Origin: Volvariella volvacea V23
Lineage: Eukaryota > Basidiomycota > Agaricomycetes > Agaricales > Pluteaceae
Assembly (NCBI GenBank): GCA_000349905.1
Contig: KB722760.1
Location: 332,005-396,004, forward strand
DNA length: 64,000 nt
Direction: 5' to 3'
Positions within the stretch are counted from its first letter, which is position 1, and each line of letters starts with the position of its first letter. The translations under genes and the position numbers were made by a program. The notes under the pieces are model-generated. The model was not told the origin of the DNA and did no database searches. It saw only the letters and a list, made by a program, of their open reading frames with translations. Shown in pieces: positions 50,385 through 62,555 of this stretch.

Positions 50385-53300
50385 ATGTCATCGCCAACGC
50401 CAGAGAGATCTTTGCCTGAGCTCCCTGCACCCGAAGCCATTGAAATGCACCGCGTTCAGACGCGCCCGGGACCTCATGGTGAACACCAGCGGTCACCTCG
50501 TCAACCCACGCAGACGCCTTCGCCTTCTGGCGAAGGAACGTCATCCGAGCCACAGCAAGGTCCAGAGCGCCCCCCAATCTCGCGAGATGGAGGCGCAAAG
50601 AGCTGGTGTACATCGGTAGACGTAGACCGCTTCGATCCTGCTGGTGCTCGCCAGCTTCACCGAAAGTTGACGCAGCTCTCGGGCACCAGTATACCTTCAT
50701 CGGAGACACGGGGGACGAGTGAGAGGGACAAGTCGGAGATATCACTGATACCCAGAGATGCGCCGTTTGACCTCGAAAAGACGTTGAAGGAGATACTTAG
50801 ACGGTTCGTTCGTTTGGCGTGTGAACCGTCAAGTTGCTGACGCGTTGGTCTGACAGACGAGATGAGGCTGACATCAAAGGGAGGGAGCTCGGAGTGGTGT
50901 TCGAAAACTTGCGCGTCATAGGGAAAGGGAGCACCGTTTCTTACCAGAATACTTTTGGTTCCGTGTTGAGTCCGTTGAACCTCTTTCGGACTATCTTCCA
51001 ACTCTTGCATCCCCCCTTTCATGATATTATCAGCGACTTCAACGGAGTGGTGCGCCCAGGGGAAATGCTCTGTAAGTTTCCATAATGCTATAGCCGGAAG
51101 TAACCACTCATTCTTCCTGTAGTGGTGCTCGGTCGCCCAGGAGCTGGTTGCAGTACCTTTCTAAAGGTTTTGGCAAACCAACGACATGAATTCCATTCCG
51201 TTCGGGGCGAAGTACACTACGACACGTTCACTCCTGCACAAATAGAGAAGCACTTCAGAGGAGACGTTCAATACTGCCCAGAGGATGATATCCATTTCCC
51301 CACCCTCACGGTTGGTCAAACACTACGCTTCGCGGTCAAGATGAGAGCACCCCACAAGAGGTTCTTCTCTAGAGAGGAATACGTCGAGACGATTACGGAA
51401 ATTATGACAACTATCTTTGGGTTAAAACATGTCCAAAATACTCCAGTTGGAGATGCAGCAATTCGAGGGGTTTCGGGAGGTGAGAAGAAGCGTGTGTCTA
51501 TTGCAGAATCGATGGCTACGCGAAGTCGTTTGGGCTCTTGGGACAAGTGAGTATGCCAATGTGAACTTCTTCGATTCGTTCTCATCTGTTTCAGCTCCAC
51601 TCGTGGCCTGGATTCATCAACGGCTTTAGAGTGAGTGTTCTCTGTTCTACCTCGAAGATCAACTATCTAATCCTCACAAATAGATTTGTTCAGGCTCTAA
51701 GGATCGCCTCTCAGATAGCCAGGTCCACTACGATTGTTTCGATATATCAGGCCGGCGAGTCCTTGTTTGAACTGTTCGACAAGGTATGCCTCATCTACGA
51801 GGGGCGTATGGCATACTTTGGCCCCGCAGACCGAGCGAGGCAGTACTTTATCGATATGGGCTATCAACCAGCCAACAGGCAAACTACACCTGACTTCCTC
51901 GTGGCGGTAAGCTTGATATCAAATCAAGCATTTACCTGGTATTTGATTCTGGATGCCTACTAGGTCACAGATCCCCATGGACGGACAATCCGACAAGGCG
52001 CGACGAACGTTCCGCGAACTGCGACTGAGTTTGCGGATTACTATGTCAAGTCGCCTATAGCAAGGTTGAATGAAGAGGATATCAAATCGTATAAGGAAGA
52101 GACGGTAGGTGCGCCGGGACGAGCGCGCGAATATAAAGAGAGCGCTGCGGCGGAGCATGCTAAAACGATAAGTAGAAAATCGTAAGGTTCTTATATATGC
52201 GCGTGATAGGAATTGCATTCTGATGGAAGTATGTTCTTCAAGGCCTTATACCATTTCCATACCAATGCAAGCTAGAGCAGTAATGCTACGGCGCGTTCAA
52301 ATTTTGCTAGGAAACAAATTCTCTACATTCTTCGGTCTTGCGTGAGTAGAATTGACTTCTGATATCTTGTACATTTCATTGATGGCTCGCTCGCAGGTTA
52401 TTCATCGTTCAAGGTGTCATTGTCGGCACCGTGTTTGTGAACTTGCCAGTGGCGACCTCAGCGTACTTTTCTCGTGGTGGTGTCCTCTTCTTGTACGTCC
52501 CTCACACCATGCTTTACACACAGATTCTGATACACAGCATTTAATAGCGCACTGCTATTCTCTGCTTTGTCCAGTATGGCGGAGATCCCAGCCCTTTTTG
52601 CCCAGCGACCTATCGTGCTAAAGCACAAGAATGCCGCGATGTACCACCCATTTGTCGAGGCGTACGAGTTTCCATTTTCAACCTGCTCTTTCGTGCGCCG
52701 CTCACCATTTAATTAACAGCGTCGCATTGACAATAGTCGATATACCCATCACGTTCATTTCGACTGTGATTTTTGGCATCCTGATTTATTTTATCACGAG
52801 GCTGCAACGCACGGCGGCACAATTCTTGTGGGTACATCACGTTAAGCCACAGTTTATAAAGGTTGACAGACAACAATAGTACCTTTTACTTGATCCTCAT
52901 CCTTATGGCTATCACTATGAGAGCGTGGTTTAGAGCAATTGCCGCTGCTTTTAGGTCTCCTGCTCCTGCACAGGCGTTTGCAGGGTTAACTCTCCTTGTC
53001 CTGGTCATCTATACGTAAGTTGGGGTTTCAATTCACCATCAGGGAACCTAGATTAAGATGTGTTTGCTAGTGGCTACATGATACCGACCACATATATGAT
53101 TGGGGCATTGAGATGGTTGAATTGGATAAATGTACGTGTTTTCCCCGCCCTCTATTTTCTCAGTTAGTCTGACTTGGTTTTCTCTTAGCCCATGCGATAC
53201 GGGTTCGAGGCACTATTAGCAAATGAGTTTCACACTCTCAACGGCGTTTGTTCGAACCTCGTGCCGTCAGGACCAGGCTATGAGAATATTGGGATCGAGA

Positions 53301-56300
53301 ACCAAGTGTGCACCACAGTTGGCTCTTTACCTGGTCAAGACCGAGTCAACGGAAATAGGTATATGCAGTTGTCGTTTAATTACTCGTATAGCCACGAATG
53401 GAGAGTACGTCTCCACTTACCTTCAACTTTGACTAGTATACTTACAAACTGATTCTCTTAGAACGTTGGGATTGTCATTGCATGGATGGTTGCATTCATA
53501 GCCGCCCTACTCATATTCACAGAATTCAATACCGCGTCGGAAGGGCAGGTCTCGGTGGTTCTGTTCAAACGTGGATCGAAATCCACCGTGATTGATGAGG
53601 CCAATAGTAGCGTCTCGGATGAAGAAAGACAAACTACGTCGAGTGGAACGACGACCACCGCAGCCTCATCAAAGAATACAGCTGCCACCACCTCTTCGGG
53701 TACCTCTTCCTCTGGATCCGCTTCCACATCTTCGTCCAGCAATTTGAAAGAAAACGCTGCACCAGGGACTCAACACCGAACGCCAACCAGTCTTGAAGAG
53801 CAACTAGATGCAGAGCAAATGACATATGAAAAGGAGGGACAGGAGGTTATGAAGAAAGCAGCATCTATGAAGGACATCTTCTCTTGGGAGCATTTGCAGT
53901 ATGTCGTTCCAGTTTCAGGGGGAGAAAGGAGGTTGTTGGATGACGTTAGTGGATTTGTGGTTCCTGGAAAGCTGACAGCGTTGATGGGGGAGTCTGGTGC
54001 GGGCAAGGTACGTGCTCTCTATAGTTCGAGGAATCGATTGTAAGTCTCAGTTGGGAGCAGACAACGCTGTTGAATGTCCTTGCAGAACGGGTGCACACTG
54101 GTATTGTGAGAGGCGACAGGTACATTAACGGGCAAGCACTCCCTCCTGATTTTCGAGCGCAGACGTAAGTCTTCCTGGAAAGGTGCATATACGTGTCTCA
54201 TACCTCTTATTGTTAGGGGCTATTGTCAACAAATGGACACACATGTCCCAACGGACACCGTTCGCGAAGCGCTGTTGTTCTCGGCTAAACTTCGTCAGCC
54301 ATCTTCAGTGCCACTGTCAGAGAAAGAGGAATAGTGCGTATCTCTATATATATATTCGACTGGGGATGACTTATGCACCCACCAAAAGTGTCGAAGTCTG
54401 TTTGAAGATGTGTGGTTTGGAGCCCTATGCGGATGCTATCGTGGGGTCTTTGGGTACAGAGTTGAGGAAGAGGACTACGATTGGTGTCGAGCTTGCTGCA
54501 AAGGTATTCTTCTCCGTGCTATTTGCTTAAGGGGCTCATAAAAGGCATCAGCCCCGTCTGTTGTTATTCTTGGACGAGCCAACGTCTGGCCTGGACTCTC
54601 AAAGTGCATGGTCTATCGTCAATTTCTTGAGAAGTCTAGCAGATGCAGGCCAAGCCATCCTTTGCACGTACGTCTTCAATCCTCACCGCTTGTGTCAACA
54701 CTGATGTTCCGCCAGAATTCATCAACCGTCGGCCGAGTTATTCCAGGCTTTTGACAGGTTGCTGTTGCTTCAGAAGGGTGGTCAAACCGTATATTTCGGG
54801 GATCTAGGGCATAATGCAACTAATTTAATTGGATACTTCGAGAAGAATGGTGCCCGTCCATGTCGGCCCATGGAAAATCCGTAAGCAAGCTTATATCTCT
54901 ATTGAAGGGTAAACCCCACTATTCTTCAGCGCAGAATATATGCTCGATGTGATTGGTGCAGGGGCGACTGCAACGAGTGAGAAAAATTGGTGCGTATGCC
55001 CAGCGCAAACTGCTATAGCAGATAGCTGATTGAAGCGCGCATAGGCACGAAGTATGGCTTACTACTCCAGAATGTCAAATAGCCCAGAAAGAGGTTGAAG
55101 ATATTCGCATAAAGGGTCGACAAGGACCGCCTGTTGAAGCCTCCTTCCATTCAGAGTTTGCTGCGCCTTGGTGGTACCAGTTCACAGAACTTTGGAAACG
55201 GGATACGATCGCACATTGGCGGAACCCTACCTATACGATAGCAAAGTTGATACTCAATATATTTGCTGGGCTGTTTATTGGTGTACGTTCACAGTAACAT
55301 TCACATGTGGCTTGGGCAAGCTAACGCACCTCGATAGTTTACGTTCTTCAAAGCCAAGAGAACGGAACAAGGCGTCCAAAATCAGCTTTTCGTAAGCCAT
55401 GCTGATGTGTACAACCATCTTGACTAGCTCGGTACTGACCTCCTCTCGTAGGCAATCTACATGTCAACGATCTTAGCTGCCCCTCTAGCCAATCAGCTAC
55501 AAGGCCCATTCATCAACATGCGGAACGTATACCAAATTCGAGAACGCCCAAGTAGAATATATAGTTGGACTGCTCTCATCACATCCCAATTTCTCGCAGA
55601 GCTTCCGTGGAACATATTCGGGACATCGATCTACTTCCTATGCTGGTATTGGACCGTGGCGTTCCCCAACTCGAGGGGAGGCTTCACGTACTTGATGCTG
55701 GCTATTATTTTCCCCTTGTTTTACACCTCATTCGCGCAGGGTGTGGCTGCTATGTCCCCGAACGCGGAGATGGCCGCACTGTTATACTCCTTCTTGTTCT
55801 CGTTCATTACAATTTTGTGAGCATTTCACTACAGTACTATTTGTCGATATATGCTGACCTGGGCTAGCAACGGTGTGCTCCAACCTTTTCGACAACTAGG
55901 GTGGTGGAAGTGGATGTAAGTATATGCTGCCTTGGTTCTACCAAACTGCCCTCATCGCCTCCAGGTACCGCGTATCCCCTTTCACATACATCATCGAAGC
56001 GCTTCTTGGACAAGCTCTTGGGCGCGAAACAATTAACTGCTCCGACATCGAGCTCGTCATCATCGTCCCTCCCACTGGCCAAACATGCGGCCAGTACCTC
56101 GCCAACTTCGTCAACAATGTCGGAGGCTACGTTGACAACCCTGACGCAACCTCATCTTGCCGATTCTGCACATTCTCCACGACCGACCAGTTCCTGCAAA
56201 ACAACTTTAATATATTCTATTCTCATCACTGGAGAAATTTAGGGATTGTTTGTGTGTTTGTTGCTTTTAATGTAAGTGCGGGGCGTCTAGGCTTGTACAC

Positions 56301-56425
56301 TGTTCTCAATGCGTTTCCGACAGATCTTTGCGCTTTATGGGTTCACTTATTGGTTCCAAGTTCGGACTTCAAGCATCATTGGTTACCTAAGGGCGAGGTT
56401 CTTTCCTCAGAAGGACTCGGAATAG
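50385..56425 (+). CDS. PDR-type (ABCG) full-size ABC transporter, 1566 residues
   Basis: Plasma-membrane multidrug exporter type with the order NBD1-TMD1-NBD2-TMD2. I placed 26 exons with closing phases: 50385-50803, 50857-51071, 51123-51546, 51595-51630, 51684-51906, 51964-52181, 52243-52341, 52397-52492, 52548-52661, 52720-52827, 52880-53014, 53071-53131, 53189-53404, 53462-54007, 54061-54164, 54217-54333, 54389-54503, 54552-54667, 54716-54880, 54930-54989, 55045-55282, 55338-55391, 55452-55816, 55868-55915, 55965-56271 and 56324-56425. NBD1 has the degenerate PDR Walker A GRPGAGCS (215-222, Cys for Lys), [13 protein letters not shown] and [18 protein letters not shown]2 has canonical GESGAGKT (Lys970) and [15 protein letters not shown] Ser/Thr/Ala-rich linker of about 60 residues precedes NBD2. 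The C-terminus ends [13 protein letters not shown]. No damage is seen; the likely substrates are azoles, toxins or plant compounds. Confidence 0.93.
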
Positions 56426-56523
56426 GTATAGTACTTCTTACGCTATAGGTCACGGCAGCATACAGCATACGCATAGCTTCAAAGATACGATAATTATATT
56501 ACAACAGGTGATTTTGGAAACGT

Positions 56524-57983
56524 CTACTCGGCTCCCTTTCTCCGAGCAGGAGGGCCAACCCGTATTATGAGTACGAGGTCACCGTAGTGGCACAATACCG
56601 TAGCCTCATTACCATAACGGCCTGTATAAGTACGATAAGCAGGTGGAATATTACCTTTGCGTCCTAACCACATGATTTGATGGGGTCCCTTGGGTAAATC
56701 ACTACTACTATTGTCCCCATCCTCCGAATCCTCACTACCCCAGTGACGACGATTGCTTAAAGTAGTGACGGTCTCTGATCCATATTCCCTGAACATCCGC
56801 GCAGGGTAGTTTTGGCCCTCGTTTTGATACTTGAGTAGGTCTGGAGTACCGGAAAGCAATTTGACTTCGTCGTCGTCGTCGTATTGTTGATACAAGGCGA
56901 CCCGGAGAATGGTAGGAAGCGAGAGCTCGCGACAGGCATCAGCGATGATGGCGTCAGTTCCTTTCAACCAAGTCTTGATTTTTTGAAGGTCCTCTGATTT
57001 CCAACCATACTCGACCGGGTATTGAAACTTGAGGTAGTACCCTAGGTAACCGCCGTGAGGAAGAACGCTCTCTTCAGCAATCAATGTCGAAAGTATGTCT
57101 TTGAATGTTCCCAGATTTGGAGGACCTCGGGTGACTAACGTTGCTGCATTGGTGTCAATTTCCTTTGTCTTGTCGTAGTACAAGTTGTATGTCAGTGTCA
57201 CCCGATATCCCGATTCAATGGGAAGAACCTCGTGTTCAATGTCGCCATAAAAGGCAACGTATGCGACATTTATCGTGTTGCTGGAGGAATCTGCAGAACC
57301 AGATGTGGGTCCGGCCTCTCTCAGCTGCTCAACGGGATCGATTGTCCATTGTTGGTCCTCATGTCGCAGGAGAAGTTGACCACCTGTATGCTGAGTTGGG
57401 AGTATCACTACCAAAGAGCCAAACATGTCTGGACCGCGAGGGGTATCTTTATGCGCCTTGAAGAATGATCCCTTGTCTGATACGATAGGGGTAAGTGTCC
57501 CATATAAGTGAACTCCAGGATCAAATAATTCACCATAGACGTTCAACTTGTACAGTTCGACTCTGATGGGCGCATCCATCTTAACGAGCGCATCATTAAC
57601 CAGAGACTTGATTCCATGGCGATCAGGACTAAAATTGATCGTAAAATCTTCAGGATTCATTTTTCTCGCTTTTCGATAAGTCTCATCGTAAACGTTCTTT
57701 CCGTCTAGTCCAAATGGTGCCGGCGAGCAAGCGTCGCTAAGTTCGCGGAGGTGATCATCTTGGGCGTTGCCGAAATTTACTGTACTATATACCACCTGCA
57801 TTAGAGTATCATCGATATCCATAAAGTGGGATAGTACCCTGCGCCACCCTGTGGTTTGCGATAGAACAGCCTTCCATCTTCCTTAGGAATACGTTGCACA
57901 GTGCCCTTGCAATATGCTGGGCCCTGAGCGGCGACGCGGCGAAATTCGTCCAGCTGACTTTGGATCTTTGGATTCAACGGCAT
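56524..57983 (-). CDS. 2OG-Fe(II) oxygenase-family protein, catalytic residues intact (468 residues)
   Basis: Exons are 57983-57838 and 57784-56524, separated by a 53-nt intron. It starts MPLNPKIQSQLDEFRRVAAQ and continues RKPQGGAG across the splice. The core has the prolyl-4-hydroxylase-like arrangement: His160 and Asp162 in FFKAHKDTPRG, the strand pair FGSLVVILPTQHTGGQLLLR, distal His233 in GDIEHEV, and Arg243 in SGYRVTLTYNLY for 2-oxoglutarate. These are the two His, one Asp and one Arg expected for an active enzyme. The C-terminal 200 residues form a second conserved part (LPHGGYLGYYLKFQYPVEYG, LCHYGDLVLIIRVGPPARR) that is shared with the degenerate neighbour. Substrate unknown. Its stop lies 98 bases from the stop of the convergent transporter gene, so the two 3' ends probably overlap. 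Confidence 0.85.
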
Positions 57984-59269
57984 AACGATGAAGAGTTCTT
58001 GCAAGAGATAGAATGTCACACCTAATTCAAGTCACGGGACTCGCGTCGCACCGTAAACGTGAGGGTAGCACAACTAATCCGTCAATCCATTTCTCCNNNN
58101 NNNNNNNNNNNNNNNNNNNNNNNNNNNNNNNNNNNNNNNNNNNNNNNNNNNNNNNNNNNNNNNNNNNNNNNNNNNNNNNNNNNNNNNNNNNNNNNNTACC
58201 AAGGGTAATCGGAATCGATCGAGTGTGCCCCACCAGCGATGTCGTGAGTATCCAAGGAGTTGATATTCGCTACGAACGACGAGCGAATTTGAATTCTGAG
58301 TAACAAACTGGATAAACCATGTAACTAGGTGGGCAAGATGTTAGCGTTTATGGTTCGTACGCATGACAGGCTTCAACATTGGAATCTCGTGTTGTCACCA
58401 ACAATCGCATCGCGGCAGAGTGATACGCCGCGGAGTAGCAATGACCGTCGACTGACCAAGGCGTGTAGCGTCTTAAGTTGGCTTCTATTGAGTTGTGCCG
58501 ACGTTTGGATTGGAGTCCGTTAGAGTTGTTGTCTAGCTGAGATTGCATGCAGTTACCTTTCATGGATTTCCTAGCACCACTTAAATTTTCTTAGTGCTAA
58601 AACCAATAAGAGTATTGATGAAGAGTTGTGCATAAAAATCACCTCATCGCTGTTTTGCACCTTCTCTATCGCCTGTTGGGGGGATCAAAACCGTGCTACC
58701 AATCCTACAAGTATCCACGGCCATAGGACTCTGAAAGCACCGCATCCCGTCCGATCTGCGCAGTTAACCAGAGTGCCGCCCAGTTAGTACCACGGTGGGG
58801 GACCACGCGGGAATCCTGGGTGCTGTGGTTCGCCCCACTTGCCTTTTTTGTGCCTGCCACTGTTCTGAGAGGAAATCTCGAAATCAAAGGATGACAAATC
58901 CCTTCTTCTCAGTCTGGGATGAAATGGAGGGATTGATGAGAAAACAATTGATCCACACCCGAACTCTTGCATAAAATACAAAACCCATTTGTATTTCTTT
59001 CTGTAATAGACCAGTTACATGACTTGTAGTGATACACGGATCGTCATTCCTTAGTGGGAGTCTTCCTCTGATCCAGACAATCAAGTGGCAGTCCATTAGT
59101 TAAGCGTCGAAGCTCTGAGAACACAGAAATTCAAGTCGCCCTCATCTATTGCACATCCGGAGTCTCATATCGCAAAGGATAGCCAAACTTTGCTACAAAA
59201 ATAAGCATTCCAAGGTACACCCTTCTTATATTCGAGGAATTACTACGCTAAACAGCAATTCACAAGAAT
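57984..59269. other. Intergenic region containing an assembly gap
   Basis: A run of 100 N lies at 58097-58196. The remaining sequence holds only short frames without motifs (for example 58329-58523). The region includes the promoter of the minus-strand oxygenase gene and the 3' side of its paralog; sequence could be missing in the gap. Confidence 0.4.
58097..58196. other. Assembly gap (100 N)
   Basis: Exactly 100 N, a placeholder of unknown real size, located 114 bases upstream of the start codon of the intact oxygenase gene. Confidence 0.99.
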
Positions 59270-60704
59270 CTACAATTTAAGAGTCTTCCTGCTCGATGGA
59301 GGCCCAACCTTGACCAACAAGCAAGCATCACCGCGCAACTGCATTACCTTGACGATGTCTCCTGCACCTGGTTCCGATGGATACACCGTACTGTACTTGG
59401 CCAGGCTACGACGGGGTGGGATCACCCAGAGGATTTCTTTAAAGTTTCCCATTCTCTTCATTAGTTCCTGAAACGCCTTTTTGCGCGACCTCCCATCGTC
59501 CACCTCAAACACAGGTTGACACATGTCGAGCATCGAGAATTCTTCAAACATTTCTACCCACCATGACGTGGGCTCTATACATTCCATGTTCTCAATACGA
59601 TTTAGCAGGAAATCGCAATAGTGGTCCTCCACAAAGATTCGTAGGCATGTGGCCAGGCCTAGGTCGGTACACACTCTAACGATTTCGCTGTCGGCACCTC
59701 TGAATGAGAATTCATCCATATACTTCTCCTCTAATTCGCCCTGTAAGCGATATTCGTTTTGCAAGCCGAATCCGATGAATCCACCGTTGGGAAGAACTTC
59801 GTCACTGGAAAGTAGGCTATGAAGCGTATCCTCAATGATATTTGCCCTCTGAAGCCCGATTTCCAAACTTGTCTTCAGCTTGGAGTAATCTTGCTCGATG
59901 TCGAAAGATAGCACGATGCAGGAGTTCGAGGACTCAAGGATAATTGAATATTCCATGTAATTCTGGATCGCTGCAAATGCCGCGGAAGGTTCATCACCGT
60001 CGTTGAGGGGTTTTGCAATGTCAATTTCAACCAAGCTCTCCTGCTTTCCCTGACTCTCTAGAGACGACGAGTGCTTGAGCTTGCGTAAGTGCAACTGACA
60101 ATTGATGTGTCCAATGGGAAATATGACAAGCAACGTGGGATCCCCATCGGTCACACCTATGAATTGGTTGTTGCACTTGCCATCTATTTCGTGAGCATCA
60201 ATAGGGCGTCAAGAGTAGGAAGACTTAGACCAGCATAGCAGGAGTACCTAACCAATAAGGCTTACCATAGACGACTATCTTGCTAAATCGAGCAATTAGA
60301 CTGTCACCTGGTTCACCCAAGTTCTCGCCTATTATCCTCAAAATGCCACAGGACTGAGGGTCGAACTTCGTCGTGCAACGAGTGGCGTTTAATTCCTGGC
60401 GCGTGCTCTGACCCGAAGATGGGACGAGATTGCACGCGCCGCACAGATCGGATAATCGCTCTTGCTCCAGATTCTTTGAAGCCAAATTTATGAAACTACA
60501 AGAAGGTTGATAAATTCGAATAGCTCCATAAGAAGATGTCATTCAACATCGTAGGTCTTACCCCGCACTATCATCAGGTTTGATGTAATAGACATGCCCG
60601 GCACATGTATATGCTTTGAGGGGTACGACACCAGTGCAATAACTCGGAGGATTGCGCTCGGAGAAGTAGGATTCAAGTGTATCGTCTAGACCGCGGAGCC
60701 TCAT
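59270..60704 (-). CDS. Degenerate 2OG-Fe(II) oxygenase paralog lacking the metal ligands (434 residues)
   Basis: Exons are 60704-60562, 60495-60248 and 60183-59270, with introns of 66 and 64 nt; all phases close and no stop interrupts. The start reads MRLRGLDDTLESYFSERNP. The structure parallels the intact neighbour: N-terminal region, double-stranded core, then the C-terminal part (DEVLPNGGFIGFGLQNEY, ACLLVKVGPPSSRK). In the core, the segment equivalent to FFKAHKDTPRG reads NNQFIGVTDGDPT, without His. The distal GDIEHEV is replaced by QNYMEYS, with Tyr for His. The Arg-containing SGYRVTLTY reads SNSCIVLSF. The protein therefore cannot bind iron and 2-oxoglutarate in the usual way, yet its frame is open over three exons. 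It may be a structural or regulatory pseudoenzyme, or a gene early in decay. Confidence 0.75.
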
Positions 60705-60801
60705 GGTGGTTGGCTGCACACCATTGTGACAGTAACTTGGGAGGATAACGAGCACAAACAAATAGGACCTTTCACTAACTTTTTTTTTACGTTTTATATA
60801 G

Positions 60802-62384
60802 TCAAATTAGCCGGGTGTCATCTACACAAAACGACACAATCCTTGGAACTTTGGCTTGGATAAGCTCGGATAGCTCTTGACGACAAGCCTCGTTCATTGG
60901 ATCACAGCCTACGATGTCGACCACAGACAATGCCGGAAACATGTCCAACCAATCCATCAAATATGATTTGACACCCTCCGCCTCGAGAAATTTCGGCCAG
61001 TGCCATATCCGAATTTCTATGCATTCAACTCCGCTTAGGTTCGTGAAATCAAGTGGCGCTTCATCAACGTCATCTCTCATCCGCGAAACCCACTTCAGCC
61101 AGCGGGTCCACTCTCCTATCATCTGGATCCGTAATGTATATACAAGATTGGGCCTATAGCCAGTGAAAGTCCTCAACCACAAGGAAGTCTGGGGCCAGAA
61201 AAAGCGATCGGTGAAGATAATAAGGGTAACAAGTTGAAGAGTCGTCCGAGCAATAGGGGAACCCCTTTTTTGGTCAAGAAACCAATCAAGTGCACTTGAA
61301 GTACCCTTTAACGTCTGTAGATTCGGAAGAAAATCCGGCGGTATTCTCCATCGCCACGCTACTGCGGAACCAACGAGATTACCACCAACATCCAGGATTT
61401 TGATAGACCGATGGTGGATAAGGAAGTTCGATAAAGGGTCTATCGATATGACAGACTGGCCGAGATGAAGCTCCTCGAGATAAGGTAGGGAGATACGTGG
61501 AAGAATGGCCGCCCATCGTTGATATGGCAATCTTGGGTTGTTCAAAGAGAGAGAGCGAAGAGAACTGAAGTGTTGGATACATAGATTGATGGTATCGTCG
61601 ATGAACAAGGAATTGAAGAGCAGTATAGAGTCTAGGTTGAGCATATGTAGCCCCGATGTGATTGGTGGTGTGAAGCGGAAAGCAGGAGTAATTCCCGAGG
61701 ACGCAATGGTTATGAGAGTTTGAACTACATTGGCTGTCTTAGATCCCCGTTTCAACCAAGACGGCCGAGCTTCCACTGATATGCCCTTATCAGCAAAGAT
61801 AGGGCCATTTAGTATGCTCAGCGAGATGCACTGAGATAGCACTTTTGCTTCACCCTTTGTATGGTAAAAGAGGTGAAGGAAATCTGCTAATGCCTGACGA
61901 TTCCAGGATGTTGGCGGAATTCCCAGGTGGAATGAATGTCGAAAGTCGATTACTACACCCTCTATGGAGGATACATTGGGACTTGAAGAAAGGAAACGAC
62001 TCAAACTACGGAGTTCTGCCCAAGCACAGGAAGCGAATTTGTTGAATCTACAAACCACACCCGTGATTGGACGCCCGTGGAACAAGTATGGCAATGCAAG
62101 ACGCAGACCACGGAGAACATTTAGGTTTTCTTCGCTCGTCAAGGTGAGACATAACCTTGAGTTCGATGGAGTAACTTGATTGATGATCCCGATGCAGGCC
62201 CTGAGAACGAAAGCGAAAGAGATCCGGAATCCGGGAATGGTTTAAATGCCTCGGTTCTCGAGAACAGTTCGTTCAAGGAGACTGTATGAAGAGAGCGGCA
62301 AAGCGTCGATATGTTGCAAAGGTCATGACTGGGCAGCCGCGGAAAGATGATCTGCTGAAGTTCAAGAGGCAGTTGGTGAAGCAT
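60802..62384 (-). pseudogene. F-box protein, apparent single-base frameshift
   Basis: The start (62384) gives MLHQLPLELQQIIFPRLPSH, a typical F-box opening, continuing DLCNISTLCRSLHTVSLNEL. F-box proteins recruit substrates to SCF ubiquitin ligases. After SSIKLLHRTQG the frame ends in a premature stop. The rest of the protein continues in another frame (LCLTLTSEENLNVLRGL) down to 60802, with leucine-rich, LRR-like segments such as LSLNNPRLPYQ and LPYLEELHLGQSVIS. The neighbouring paralog reads straight through the same place (SIELIRQSQGLSLMLNSAENL), which locates a one-base deletion at about 62150-62157. No intron explains the shift. It is either a recent pseudogene or an assembly or sequencing error; the rest of the frame, about 450 codons, is intact. 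Confidence 0.7.
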
Positions 62385-62555
62385 AACAAAGGCAACACGA
62401 ATATCAACCGAGTCAGTCCTGGCAAATACCGCGATATTCAAGCCCCGCCAACATCCACGCAAGAGTTCATTGAACCCCAATCAAGGTAGGCAGAGCTTCA
62501 CGGATTCAAGCATCCTATGGCTATGCACACGGCAGCCGACGAAACTCTGTGCATT

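Noticed and set aside
51123..51546. Cys in place of Lys in the first Walker A (GRPGAGCS) as a mutation of the transporter
   Set aside because: This substitution is normal in fungal PDR-type transporters, whose first nucleotide site is degenerate.
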